DNA of 64,000 bases from the NCBI RefSeq assembly GCF_002906855.1, contig NZ_MINI01000038.1, positions 372,001 to 436,000 of the forward strand, read 5' to 3'. The position numbers were made by a program, and so were the translations under genes. Positions 55,855 to 64,000 of the stretch are shown here, piece after piece; the stretch's first letter is position 1, and each line of letters opens with the position of its first letter. Origin of the DNA: Pseudomonas putida (GTDB lineage Bacteria > Pseudomonadota > Gammaproteobacteria > Pseudomonadales > Pseudomonadaceae). The notes beneath the pieces were generated by a model. The model was not told where the DNA came from. It ran no database searches and saw only the letters and a list, made by a program, of their open reading frames with translations.

Positions 55855-56841
55855 TCAGCCTCGGACTATCTGGTTCTTGCCCTGCCGCTTGGCCCGATAC
55901 ATCGCCGCATCGGCACGGGCGAACAAGCTGTCCAGCGACTCGTCCTCATCCGTCAGCCCGGTCAGCCCCTGGCTCACCGTAACGCTGTACGCCTCATCGC
56001 CATGGCTGAAGCCCTGCCGCTGAATTTCCCGTTGCAACCGCTCGGCAATCTGCTCGGCTACCTGTGCATTGCAACCCGGGAATACCGCTGCGAACTCCTC
56101 CCCGCCGATACGCCCGAACAGGTCGCCACGGCGTAGCACGGCCTTCCCGCTGTCGGCGATGCGTTGTAGCACCTGGTCGCCTTCCTGGTGCCCGTAGCTA
56201 TCGTTGATGCGCTTGAAGTCGTCGATGTCCAGTAACAGGAAGGCCAGTGGCGTGCCGTCTTCGCGGGCACTATCAAAGGCCTGTTGGGCGCATTCGAAGA
56301 AGTGCCGGCGGTTGCTGCTCTGGGTCAGCACGTCGGTGGTGGCCAGGCGCTGCAATTCGCCTTCGAGCTGCTTCTTTTCGGTGATGTCTTCGGCGATGCC
56401 GACGATGATCACTCGGTCGCCGTCGTTCTGCTGGTTGATGTAGCACTTGTCGCTGAGCCAGCGCACCTGGCCGCTGGCGTTGAGGATGCGGTATTCGCGG
56501 TCTTCCACTGCGCCCTTGAGCAGCACCTGGGCCAGGCTGCGTTCGGCGAATTCCAGGTCATCGGGGTAGATGCTGTCGCGCCATTCGTTGTAGTCGGCCA
56601 GCACTAGGCTGGCCGGGCGACCGAAGATGCGTTCGTAGGCGGGGCTGACGTAGAGCACCTGGCGGGTTTCCCAGTCGAAGGCCCAGAGCACGGCGTTGAC
56701 GCTGTCGAGCAACGAGCTGTAGAGCTGTTCGCGTTCACTCAGGCGGGCGACCTCGCCCTGGGCGTGGAGCAGGGCCAGCAAGGTTTGCGCAGCTTCGGGA
56801 GGCGAGGTGCCTGACAACGACGGAGGGAGGTTCTTGGCCAT
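55855..56841 (-). CDS. PAS-GGDEF diguanylate cyclase
   Basis: A protein of 328 residues if it starts at the ATG at 56841; a GTG at 56880 would add 13 residues, and neither has a clear ribosome binding site. A PAS domain (about residues 45-155: SVNAVLWAFDWETRQVLYVS, then IYPDDLEFAERSL, then GIAEDITEKKQ) is followed by a GGDEF domain with active RIGGEEF and an intact inhibitory site RRGD five residues before it. It should make c-di-GMP under feedback control. No membrane segment is visible. Convergent with the HDOD gene. Confidence 0.88.
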   Translation of the reverse strand: MAKNLPPSLSGTSPPEAAQTLLALLHAQGEVARLSEREQLYSSLLDSVNAVLWAFDWETRQVLYVSPAYERIFGRPASLVLADYNEWRDSIYPDDLEFAERSLAQVLLKGAVEDREYRILNASGQVRWLSDKCYINQQNDGDRVIIVGIAEDITEKKQLEGELQRLATTDVLTQSSNRRHFFECAQQAFDSAREDGTPLAFLLLDIDDFKRINDSYGHQEGDQVLQRIADSGKAVLRRGDLFGRIGGEEFAAVFPGCNAQVAEQIAERLQREIQRQGFSHGDEAYSVTVSQGLTGLTDEDESLDSLFARADAAMYRAKRQGKNQIVRG

Positions 56842-56982
56842 GAGCACGGAGCAGTTCTCATTGATAAGGCGCGCGGCCACGAACCGGCCCGCCGCGCGGG
56901 CGATGTGCCGGGTTTGAGTGGATTTTCAGGGGGGAAGTTCCAGCAGGCACGCCCCGTTGCAGGGCGTGCCGATCAGCGGCTA

Positions 56983-58164
56983 TCAGGCGGTGGGGCGCAG
57001 GGAGTAGGTTTTCAGCTGTGCTGCGAAGTCGTGCAGGGCATGGATGCCGCTGGCCTCGGCCTCGTGTACCCAGTCCTTCATGGCCGCCAGCATATCGTGG
57101 CCATTGGCGCTGGTGCGGGCCCAGATCTGTTGCAGGGCCAGGCGCTTCTCATAGATGGTCTTCAGTGCCTGGCTGTGGGCCAGCAGGCTCTCGATGCGCA
57201 CGTGGTGGCGGTCTTCCAGCAGGCTGGTTTCACGCGACAGCAGCCGCTTGGCACGACGGAAGCGGTGGCGTACCGAAGCGTCGACCTTGGCCAGCTCCTG
57301 CTTGACCAGCGGGCCGATCACCAGCTTGCGGTACTGGGCCATGATCTGGAAACGGTTGTTGAGGATGGCCATGGCTGTGTCCATGTCCAGGCTGGCCTTG
57401 CCCTCGACGCGGTGGGCGATGGGCGCAACACGCTGCACCTTGGCCAGGCGCAGCAGGCAGAACAGGCGGATCCACGCCCAGCCCATGTCGAACTCCCAGC
57501 GCCTGACCGACAGCTTGGCCGAGTTGGGGTAGGTGTGGTGGTTGTTGTGCAGCTCTTCGCCACCGATGACGATACCCCACGGCACCAGGTTTGTGGCAGC
57601 GTCGCGGCATTCGAAATTGCGGTAGCCGACCGCATGGCCCAGGCCGTTGACCACGCCGGCGGCCCAGAACGGAATCCACATCATCTGGACCGCCCAGATG
57701 GTGATGCCAATGGTGCCGAACAGCAGTAGGTCGATGACCGCCATCAGCACGATGCCGCCGAGCTTGTAGCGTGAATAGAGGTTGCGTTCGATCCAGTCTT
57801 CCGGGCAGTTCTTGCCGTAGATGCGCAGGGTCTCGGGGTTGCGTGCCTCTTCGCGGTAGAGCTCGGCGCCCTTGCGCAGCACCGTGCCCAGGCCCTTGTA
57901 CACCGGGCTGTGCGGGTCGTCCGGGGTTTCGCACTTGGCGTGGTGCTTGCGGTGCACGGCCGTCCATTCGCGGGTGTTCTGTGCCGTGGTCAGCCACAGC
58001 CAGAAACGGAAGAAGTGCTTGAGCGCGCCATTGAGGTCCAGAGCGCGATGGGCGGAGTAGCGATGCAGGTAGATGGTGACGCTGACGATGGTCACGTGGG
58101 TCATCAGCAGGGTGACGCCAACCAGTTGCCAGGCCGACAAGTCGAGCAGACCGTTGTACCACAT
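56983..58164 (-). CDS. desA: Delta-9 fatty acid desaturase DesA
   Basis: A 393-residue membrane di-iron desaturase with two pairs of hydrophobic helices. The three histidine boxes are HRYSAH (34-39), HRKHH (71-75) and HNNHH (206-210), exactly the acyl desaturase pattern. It makes double bonds in phospholipid acyl chains, as DesA of P. aeruginosa does under aerobic conditions. The C-terminal 130 residues form a helical extension rich in Arg/Glu. It diverges from the GGDEF-EAL gene, as desA and pipA do in P. aeruginosa. Confidence 0.92.
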   Translation of the reverse strand: MWYNGLLDLSAWQLVGVTLLMTHVTIVSVTIYLHRYSAHRALDLNGALKHFFRFWLWLTTAQNTREWTAVHRKHHAKCETPDDPHSPVYKGLGTVLRKGAELYREEARNPETLRIYGKNCPEDWIERNLYSRYKLGGIVLMAVIDLLLFGTIGITIWAVQMMWIPFWAAGVVNGLGHAVGYRNFECRDAATNLVPWGIVIGGEELHNNHHTYPNSAKLSVRRWEFDMGWAWIRLFCLLRLAKVQRVAPIAHRVEGKASLDMDTAMAILNNRFQIMAQYRKLVIGPLVKQELAKVDASVRHRFRRAKRLLSRETSLLEDRHHVRIESLLAHSQALKTIYEKRLALQQIWARTSANGHDMLAAMKDWVHEAEASGIHALHDFAAQLKTYSLRPTA

Positions 58165-58271
58165 AGGTGTAGAAGCCCTCGGGAATGCAGGGGAAAGGGG
58201 TGATTATCCCTTGGCGGGGAAATAAAACCAGTCACCCTTTCAGATAGGAAGTCACGGCATGTTTCAGCCTT

Positions 58272-58277
58272 TATAAT
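58272..58277 (+). promoter_or_regulatory. Candidate -10 box of the GGDEF-EAL gene
   Basis: TATAAT at 58272-58277 is a perfect -10 element. It overlaps the ATG at 58276, which therefore is not the likely start codon and supports ATG 58312. The -35 region (around 58249-58254, AAGTCA) is poor, so an activator may be needed. Confidence 0.5.
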
Positions 58278-58311
58278 GCCCCATCCTTTTCCATGGGCTT
58301 TCCCCCCCGAC

Positions 58312-60207
58312 ATGTCTGTTTCCGTTCGCGACGCCTTGCGCATGGCCGCGCTGTATGTGGTGCTCTCGTTCCTCTGGCTGGTGCTGGCCGAGGTGGTCCT
58401 GCGCAGTATGTCTGACGACCCTCTGGCATTGACCGTGGGCCGGCAGATCAACGTGGTGATGTGGGTACTGGTCAGTGCCTTGCTGATCTTTGTGTCCCGT
58501 GCCCGTCTGCTCAACTTCATCGGTATCGGCGCGCGCTTGCGCAGCGAGGACCGCGAGCGCCTGCGCATGGCCGCGGCGGTGTTCGACAGCACCCTGGAGG
58601 GGGTGTTGGTCACGGACCGCCAAGGCCTGATCGTGCATGTCAATCGGGCCTTCATGCGCATCACCGGCTACCAACAGGACGAGGTGCTGGGCCATCGCCC
58701 CAGCAAGTTCAAGTCGGGCCGCCACGGCGCGCCGTTCTACCAGCAGATCTTTGCGGCCCTGGCCGAGAAGGGGGAGTGGAGCGGCGAGATCTGGAACCGC
58801 CGTAAAAGCGGTGAAATCTACCCACAGTGGCAGACGATCTGCGCCATCCACGACGACAGTGGCGAGCTGAGCCATTACGTGGCGGTGTTCAGCGACATCA
58901 GTGCAATCAAGCATTCCGAGCAGGAACTGGCCTACCTGGCGCACCATGACCCGCTCACCGGCCTGCCCAACCGCCTGCTGTTCAACGATCGCGCCGAGCA
59001 GGCGCTGGCTTCGGCACAGGCCAACAAGCGCGGCTGCGCTTTGCTGTTGCTCGACCTGGATCACTTTCAGAGCATCAACGACGGCCTTGGCCATACCATC
59101 GGCGACCAGCTGCTCAAGCTGGTGGGCGAACGCCTGCGTGAGACCGTGGGCAGCAACGTGACCCTGGCGCGTCTGGGCGGGGACGAGTTTGGCGTGCTGG
59201 CCGAGAACTGCCAGCAGGTTGGTCAGGCCGGCAAGTTGGCGCAGGGCATCATCGAGCGCATGCGTGAGCCCTTCGAGTTTGATGGCCACCGGCTGTTCAT
59301 CAGTGCCAGCGTAGGTATCAGCCTGTTCCCCAATGACGCCCTGAGCGCCGAGCAATTGTTGCGCAATGCCGATTCGGCGCTGTTCAAGGCCAAGGGCAAT
59401 GGCCGTGCCTGCTATGCGCTGTACACCGAGGAGCTGACCGCCCACGCCCAGCACCGGGTGGAAACCGCGGGCGAGCTGCGCCGGGCGCTGGCCCAAGATG
59501 AGCTGCGGGTGTTCTTCCAGCCGGTGCATGATCTGGCTACAGCGAAGATGGTCGGGGTCGAGGCACTGGTCCGCTGGCAGCACCCGCAGCGAGGATTGGT
59601 GCCGCCGAGCGATTTCATCCCCATCGCCGAGCGCACCGGCCTGATTGCCGAGATCGATGCCTGGGTGTTGCGCGAAGCCTGCCGGCAGATGGTCCAGTGG
59701 CGGGAGGATGGGCGCATGCTGGCGTTCGTTGCCGTCAATATTTCCAGCCGCTTGTTCGGCCAGCGCGAGTTGTACCGGCAGGTGGCCGATGTGCTGCATC
59801 AGACAGGGTTGGAGCCGTCGCTGCTGGAGCTGGAAGTGACCGAGAGCGCGGTCATGGAAGACCCGGAGGTGGCGCTGGAGCAGCTGCACCGCCTGCGCGA
59901 GCTGGGCCTGAACCTGGCCATCGATGACTTCGGCACGGGGTACTCGTCGTTGCTGCGCCTCAAGCGCTTGCCGGTGCAGAAACTGAAGATCGACCAAGGC
60001 TTCGTGGCCGGCTTGCCGCAGGATGACGATGACATCGCCATCGTGCGGGTGATTGTCGCGCTGGCACGGAGCATGGGCATGCAGGTACATGCCGAGGGGA
60101 TCGAACAGGCAGAGCAGGCGCGTTTCCTGCTGGAGCAGCAATGCCAGCTGGGGCAGGGGTATTGGTTCGGGCGGCCGGTGCCGGCTGCGGATCTGCGCTG
60201 GGGCTGA
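58312..60207 (+). CDS. Membrane PAS-GGDEF-EAL c-di-GMP phosphodiesterase (PipA-like)
   Basis: A 631-residue protein. Two N-terminal membrane helices (about residues 7-27 and 42-60), a PAS domain (70-180, including LVTDRQGLIVHVNRAFMRITGY), GGDEF (about 195-355, ARLGGDEFGVL) and EAL (about 370-625, VEALVRWQHP, DDFGTGYSSL, KIDQGFV). Both domain motifs are intact, so it may degrade or also make c-di-GMP. It is the homologue by position of P. aeruginosa PipA (PA0285), next to desA. Start at 58312 is preferred because TATAAT overlaps the earlier ATG. Confidence 0.88.
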   Translation: MSVSVRDALRMAALYVVLSFLWLVLAEVVLRSMSDDPLALTVGRQINVVMWVLVSALLIFVSRARLLNFIGIGARLRSEDRERLRMAAAVFDSTLEGVLVTDRQGLIVHVNRAFMRITGYQQDEVLGHRPSKFKSGRHGAPFYQQIFAALAEKGEWSGEIWNRRKSGEIYPQWQTICAIHDDSGELSHYVAVFSDISAIKHSEQELAYLAHHDPLTGLPNRLLFNDRAEQALASAQANKRGCALLLLDLDHFQSINDGLGHTIGDQLLKLVGERLRETVGSNVTLARLGGDEFGVLAENCQQVGQAGKLAQGIIERMREPFEFDGHRLFISASVGISLFPNDALSAEQLLRNADSALFKAKGNGRACYALYTEELTAHAQHRVETAGELRRALAQDELRVFFQPVHDLATAKMVGVEALVRWQHPQRGLVPPSDFIPIAERTGLIAEIDAWVLREACRQMVQWREDGRMLAFVAVNISSRLFGQRELYRQVADVLHQTGLEPSLLELEVTESAVMEDPEVALEQLHRLRELGLNLAIDDFGTGYSSLLRLKRLPVQKLKIDQGFVAGLPQDDDDIAIVRVIVALARSMGMQVHAEGIEQAEQARFLLEQQCQLGQGYWFGRPVPAADLRWG

Positions 60208-60230
60208 GGGGTACGGCGAGAGATTTTGTG

Positions 60231-60471
60231 CGCCTGTGAAACCGAGCGCCGCCCGCGCGGCGCATCGCGAGCTTTGCTCGCTCCTACGTTTGTTTTTGGC
60301 CAGTAACGCCTGTGGCAGGTGCGCGCGACCGCCTTGTTGGTACGACGCGATATCGCGTCATGCGCCAAGGCGTCCGCGCGCAAATCCCACTGGAGGCATT
60401 GGCCCGAAATAAACGTAGGAGCGAGCAAAGCTCGCGATGCGCCGCGCGGGCGGCGCTCGATCTCACAGGCG
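60231..60471. repeat. Long near-perfect inverted repeat with inner palindrome
   Basis: The arms 60231-60302 and 60400-60471 are near-perfect inverted copies of about 72 bases (a few mismatches) around a 97-base interior. The arms contain CGAGCTTTGCTCGCTCCTACG and a run of GCGGCGC/GCGCCGC. The interior holds the 16-base palindrome GACGCGATATCGCGTC at 60345-60360. It is much longer than the REP units elsewhere in this window and has no visible ORF. Confidence 0.75.
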
Positions 60472-60495
60472 CCACACCCCCCCCTGTCAGGCACT

Positions 60496-61140
60496 TCAGC
60501 GTTTATTCAACCCTTTCGCCAACCGGTCCCCCCCCAGCTGGATCAGCGCGACCAAAGCCACCAGCATGGCAATCACGGTCAACATGATCTGGCTGTCGAA
60601 GCGCTGATACCCGTACCGATAGGCAATATCCCCCAGCCCACCCGCGCCAATCGCCCCGGCCATCGCCGAAGAATTGATCAGCGTCACCAGGGTAATGGTG
60701 AACCCGCCCACAATCCCCGACAGTGCTTCTGGCAGCAGCACATGCCAGACGATGTGCCAACGCCGGCAACCCATGGCCTGCGCTGCCTCCACCAAGCCGT
60801 GGTCGACCTCGCGCAGGCTCACCTCGGCAATCCGTGCGAAGAACGGCGTCGCGGCGATGGTCAGTGGCACCACGGCGGCCCACACACCATAGGTGGTGCC
60901 CACCACCAGCCGGGTGAAGGGGATCAGCGCGACCATCAGGATCAGGAACGGGATCGAGCGGAACAGGTTGACGAAGGCGCCCAGCACCCGGTTCAGCAGC
61001 GGTGCCTCGAAGATCCCGCCCTTGTCGCTGGTGACCAGCAGTATCGCCATTGGCACCCCCAGCAGCAGCGCGACCAGCGAGGACACGCCTACCATCAGCA
61101 GGGTGTCGAGCAGGCCTTCGAGCAAGCGATCAAACCACAT
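60496..61140 (-). CDS. metI: MetI-type ABC transporter permease
   Basis: A 214-residue membrane protein with five predicted helices. The EAA loop ([26 protein letters not shown]) identifies an ABC importer permease, and [23 protein letters not shown] is typical of MetI. Overlaps metN by 11 bases. With metN and metQ it forms a methionine-type uptake system, though homologues may import other sulfur compounds. It ends just after the large inverted repeat at 60231-60471. Confidence 0.85.
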   Translation of the reverse strand: MWFDRLLEGLLDTLLMVGVSSLVALLLGVPMAILLVTSDKGGIFEAPLLNRVLGAFVNLFRSIPFLILMVALIPFTRLVVGTTYGVWAAVVPLTIAATPFFARIAEVSLREVDHGLVEAAQAMGCRRWHIVWHVLLPEALSGIVGGFTITLVTLINSSAMAGAIGAGGLGDIAYRYGYQRFDSQIMLTVIAMLVALVALIQLGGDRLAKGLNKR

Positions 61141-62239
61141 GGCCCAGTACCTCTACGTCTTCGGCCCAGCGGCGGGCGCGTTCGAGCAATTGATGGGTGT
61201 CATGCGGCGAGCCCTGAATCGACAGGATCAGCTGCCCGAGCGCATGTTCCCCGATGGTCTCCACACCGCCCTGAAGCAGGCGCACGCGCCCGCCCAGTTC
61301 GGCGAACAGGTCGGATAGCGCCGGCTCGCCAAGCAGTGTGAGTTTGAGCACCACTGCGCTGTCACGGCCCGCCGGGCTGGCGCGAAGGTTTGCCTGTAAA
61401 GCCGCGGGCAGCTTGGCCTGCAACGGTGCCAGCAGGGTGCGGGTAACCTCATGGCGTGGGCTGCCGAACACGCGCCAGACTTCGCCCTGCTCGACGATCG
61501 CGCCACGCTCCAGCACCACCACGCGGTGACAGATGTCGCGGATCACTGCCATCTCGTGGGTGATCAGCACCACGGTCAGCCCCAGGCGCTGGTTGATGTC
61601 GCGCAGCAGTTCGAGGATCGATGCAGTAGTTTCGGGGTCCAGCGCCGAAGTGGCTTCGTCGCACAGCAGAATTTCCGGGTCATGCACCAGCGCCCGGGCA
61701 ATGCCGACCCGCTGCTTCTGCCCGCCGGACAGCTGCGCCGGGTAGACGTGATATTTTTCCTGCAAACCCACCAGCTCCAGTAGCTCTCGGACCTTGCGCT
61801 GGCGCTCGGCCTTGGCCACGCCGGCCACCTTCAGCGGCAGCTCGACGTTCTGCCACACGGTCTTGGCCGACATGAGGTTGAAGTGCTGGAAGATCATGCC
61901 GATACGTCGGCGCAGGGCTACCAGGCGATCCTCGTCAAAGGGGGCGATGTCCACCTGGTCGATCAGTACACGGCCCTGGCTCGGCTGCTCGAGGCGGTTG
62001 ATGGTGCGCAGCAGCGATGACTTGCCCGCACCACTGCGGCCGATGATGCCGAAGATCTCGCCACGGCGGATATTCAGGTCGATGCCGTGCAGCGCTGGCA
62101 GTTGCTGGCCAGCGTAGGTCTTGCCCAGGCCGATGAAGCGCACATGGGCTTCGTTGGCCTCCGGGCGCAGGGCCTGCTCCCTGGCCGTAGTCGGAGAGGG
62201 TTGTGTGGTGAGCGCCCGGAGCGCGCTGGCCTGGCTCAT
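61130..62239 (-). CDS. metN: MetN-type ABC transporter ATP-binding subunit
   Basis: A 369-residue ATPase. ATG at 62237-62239 follows GGGAGGG. Walker A is GRSGAGKSS, signature LSGGQKQR, Walker [15 protein letters not shown]-terminal NIL domain (from about residue 290) regulates transport by substrate binding. It is preceded by about 35 extra N-terminal residues ([13 protein letters not shown]). The operon with a monooxygenase suggests import of an organosulfur compound instead of or besides methionine. Confidence 0.88.
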   Translation of the reverse strand: MSQASALRALTTQPSPTTAREQALRPEANEAHVRFIGLGKTYAGQQLPALHGIDLNIRRGEIFGIIGRSGAGKSSLLRTINRLEQPSQGRVLIDQVDIAPFDEDRLVALRRRIGMIFQHFNLMSAKTVWQNVELPLKVAGVAKAERQRKVRELLELVGLQEKYHVYPAQLSGGQKQRVGIARALVHDPEILLCDEATSALDPETTASILELLRDINQRLGLTVVLITHEMAVIRDICHRVVVLERGAIVEQGEVWRVFGSPRHEVTRTLLAPLQAKLPAALQANLRASPAGRDSAVVLKLTLLGEPALSDLFAELGGRVRLLQGGVETIGEHALGQLILSIQGSPHDTHQLLERARRWAEDVEVLGHVV

Positions 62240-62240
62240 G

Positions 62241-63041
62241 TCAGCCCTCCCAACCGGCCTGGTACAGGCTGCCATGGGCCTTGTTCAAGGCCGAACGCAC
62301 GGCAGGCGAGTGTTGGTAGATGTCGACGAACCTGGCCAGGCGCGGGTCGTCCTTGCTCTGCGGGCGGATGACGAACTGGATCACGTACTCCTTGTTTTCC
62401 AGGCCATCGAACAGCAAAGCCGAAGTGGCATCGAAGCTGTTGGCCAGGCGGATGTAGGCCGGGTAGCCCTGGACCAGGTCGGCATCATCGTAGGCACGCA
62501 CCAGTTGCACGGCTTCGACTTGAAGGATCTTCAGCTGCTTCGGGTTGGCGACGATGTCATCTTCGGTAGCCTTGTAACCTACCCCCGGCTTGAGGGTGAT
62601 CAAGCCAGCCTTGGCCAGCAGCTGCAGGCCGCGGCCGCTGTTGATCGGGTCGTTGGCGATGGCCACGCTGGCGCCTTCGGGCAGGTCGGCGAAGCTTTTG
62701 TACTTTTTCGAGTACAGGCCGACGTTGTTGATGATGCCCGGGGCATAGGGCACCAGATTGAAACCGGCCGCAGCCTTGGCGTTCTCCAGGAAGGGAATGT
62801 GCTGGAAGTAGTTCACGTCGATGTCGCCGCTGTTGAGGCTGACATTCGGCGCGATCCAGTCGCTGAACTCGATCAGCTTCACCTCCAGACCCTGCTTGTG
62901 GGCTTCTTCCACCGCCGCTTCCAGGGGGATGGCGAAGGCCGCGGTGGTGCCGATCTTCAGCGGCTCGGCAGCGAAGGCGCTGGTGGACAGGCCGAAGGTG
63001 ATGGCGATGGCCGCGACGGGCCGGAACAGTTTTTCAAGCAT
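62241..63041 (-). CDS. metQ: MetQ/NlpA-family substrate-binding protein
   Basis: A 266-residue binding protein. ATG at 63039-63041 is chosen; an in-frame extension upstream lacks family similarity. The signal peptide ([17 protein letters not shown]) has no lipobox, so unlike classical MetQ it may be soluble. [14 protein letters not shown] and [27 protein letters not shown] fit the NlpA family. Overlaps the monooxygenase gene by 8 bases on one side and lies 1 base from metN on the other. The N-terminal tail after the signal peptide is slightly unusual but the gene is complete. Confidence 0.85.
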   Translation of the reverse strand: MLEKLFRPVAAIAITFGLSTSAFAAEPLKIGTTAAFAIPLEAAVEEAHKQGLEVKLIEFSDWIAPNVSLNSGDIDVNYFQHIPFLENAKAAAGFNLVPYAPGIINNVGLYSKKYKSFADLPEGASVAIANDPINSGRGLQLLAKAGLITLKPGVGYKATEDDIVANPKQLKILQVEAVQLVRAYDDADLVQGYPAYIRLANSFDATSALLFDGLENKEYVIQFVIRPQSKDDPRLARFVDIYQHSPAVRSALNKAHGSLYQAGWEG

Positions 63042-64000
63042 GGTGCAGGGATCCAGTCGGGGTAGGGGTTGGGGTGTTGCGGTAGGTGGAACCTGGGTGG
63101 TCGGCGGGCAGGTGCGGGTGGTCGCTGGCAAAAAGCTTCTCGCGCAGGGTGCCGTCGGCGTAGGCGGTCTTGTAGCGGCCACGTTGCTGCAGTTGCGGGA
63201 TCACCAGCTCGATGAAGTCCTCATAGCTTTCCGGGGTGACGGTGCGGGTCAGGTTGAAGCCGTCCAGGCCGGTTTCGTCGATCCAGGCGATCAGCTGTTC
63301 GGCTACCTGATCGGGCGCGCCGACCAGGGTTACATAGCGCCCGCCAAGGGCGTGTTGCTCCAGTAGACGGCGGCGGGTCCAGGCGTTCTCCTGCAGCTGG
63401 CGGGTGGCCGACTGGATGGCGTTGCCCTTACTGGCGCCAATCGGCTCGTCCAGCCCGTAGGCGGCGAAGTCGATGCCGGTAGAGGCGGCGAAGTGCGCCA
63501 CGCCGGCTTCCGCGCTGGCATGCTGCAGATACTCGGCATGCTTGGCCTGGGCCTGTTGCTCGGTGGGGGCGACGATCACGGTGATACCCATGAACACCTT
63601 CACCGCCTGCGGATCGCGGCCGGCGGCCCGGGCAGCCGCGCGGACCTTGTCGACCTGGGCGCGGGTGGCGGCCTTGTCCTGGCCGCTGATGAACACGCAC
63701 TCGGCATGGTTGCCAGCGAAGGCCAGGCCGCGCGGCGAACTGCCCGCCTGGAACAACACCGGCGTACGCTGTGGCGAGGGTTCGCACAGGTGGTAGCCCT
63801 CGACCTTGTAGAACTCGCCCTGGTGGCGGACCTTGCGCACCTTGCTTGGCTCGGCGTACACCCGGCGTTGGCGGTCGTTGACCACGGCATCATCGGCCCA
63901 GCTGCCCTCCAGCAGCTTGTACAGCACCTGCAGGTATTCGTCGGCCTGGTCGTAGCGGCGGTCGTGCTCGGGCTGTTGCTCCAGGCCCATGGCGCGGGCG
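63034..64000 (-). CDS. NtaA/SnaA/DszA-family flavin monooxygenase, C-terminal part
   Basis: About 320 residues of a luciferase-like (LLM) monooxygenase are visible. The gene extends beyond the right edge. Motifs: the family-typical WADDAVVNDRQRRVYAE, TPVLFQAGSSPRGLAFA and ALGGRYVTLVGAPDQVAEQLIAWIDETGLDGFNLTRTV. NtaA/DszA-family enzymes use reduced FMN to oxidise nitrilotriacetate, dibenzothiophene sulfone or cysteine-derived compounds. Coupling to metNIQ (8-base overlap with metQ) suggests desulfurisation of an imported organosulfur compound, for example of the kind handled by YxeK-type systems. The N-terminal and flavin-binding portion cannot be judged. Confidence 0.85.
   Translation of the reverse strand, partial: ARAMGLEQQPEHDRRYDQADEYLQVLYKLLEGSWADDAVVNDRQRRVYAEPSKVRKVRHQGEFYKVEGYHLCEPSPQRTPVLFQAGSSPRGLAFAGNHAECVFISGQDKAATRAQVDKVRAAARAAGRDPQAVKVFMGITVIVAPTEQQAQAKHAEYLQHASAEAGVAHFAASTGIDFAAYGLDEPIGASKGNAIQSATRQLQENAWTRRRLLEQHALGGRYVTLVGAPDQVAEQLIAWIDETGLDGFNLTRTVTPESYEDFIELVIPQLQQRGRYKTAYADGTLREKLFASDHPHLPADHPGSTYRNTPTPTPTGSLHHA

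Noticed and set aside
58276..58311. Earlier start codon for the GGDEF-EAL protein
   Set aside because: The ATG at 58276 overlaps a TATAAT -10 box and the extra 12 residues have no family match.

Overview
The window looks like a chromosomal segment of a Pseudomonas of the P. putida group. The evidence is GC-rich coding with P. putida-type REP hairpins, Pseudomonas-specific genes (sutA, algR, algQ, algP, rnk next to cyaY/lptM/lysA/dapF/xerC), and a sulfate-ester cluster whose AtsK-like product is close to the enzyme described from P. putida S-313. No prophage, insertion sequence, CRISPR array or rRNA gene was seen. One tRNA gene (Arg, anticodon CCG) is present. Both window edges cut genes: comM on the left and a flavin monooxygenase gene on the right.

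Layout. 1-6 kb: comM (partial), a helical-repeat protein, ubiK, then glnK-amtB behind a textbook sigma-54 promoter with NtrC sites, then sutA behind a structured leader. 6-19 kb: housekeeping block with HAD phosphatase-xerC-DUF484-dapF-lysA-lptM on the minus strand, cyaY-DUF1289-rnk on the plus strand, a PI-PLC-like protein, class I adenylate cyclase (cyaA), two small conserved proteins, a GST and argH. 19-28 kb: algR, hemC-hemD-hemX-hemY, dsbB, algQ, an FKBP isomerase, algP and a TIGR02444 protein. 28-36.7 kb: an ABC-F ATPase, a LysE exporter, a slipin/NfeD pair, small conserved proteins, a CBS protein and a secreted M20 dipeptidase. 36.9 kb: tRNA-Arg.

37-51 kb is the most distinctive part and is almost entirely organosulfur-related. 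A GntR/UTRA regulator leads an apparent operon with an AprA-like flavoprotein, a 2x[4Fe-4S] ferredoxin, a HEAT-repeat protein and a DUF971 protein. Next come a divergent sulfate-ester transporter (atsC and a fused two-domain permease atsB against binding protein atsR), the alpha-ketoglutarate dioxygenase atsK, a LysR regulator (sftR-like), a TonB receptor (sftP-like) and an arylsulfotransferase. Together these could move sulfate esters across the outer membrane, import them and release sulfite or sulfate. The flavoprotein/ferredoxin module beside them is the best candidate for an incompletely described redox system.

51-64 kb: gabD and gabT with a terminator between them, an HDOD protein with a degenerate receiver domain, a PAS-GGDEF cyclase, a DesA-type desaturase divergent from a PAS-GGDEF-EAL protein, a long inverted repeat, and a metNIQ-type importer coupled to an NtaA/DszA-family monooxygenase, again pointing to sulfur scavenging. 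Functions come from reading motifs and gene order. No database search was run.
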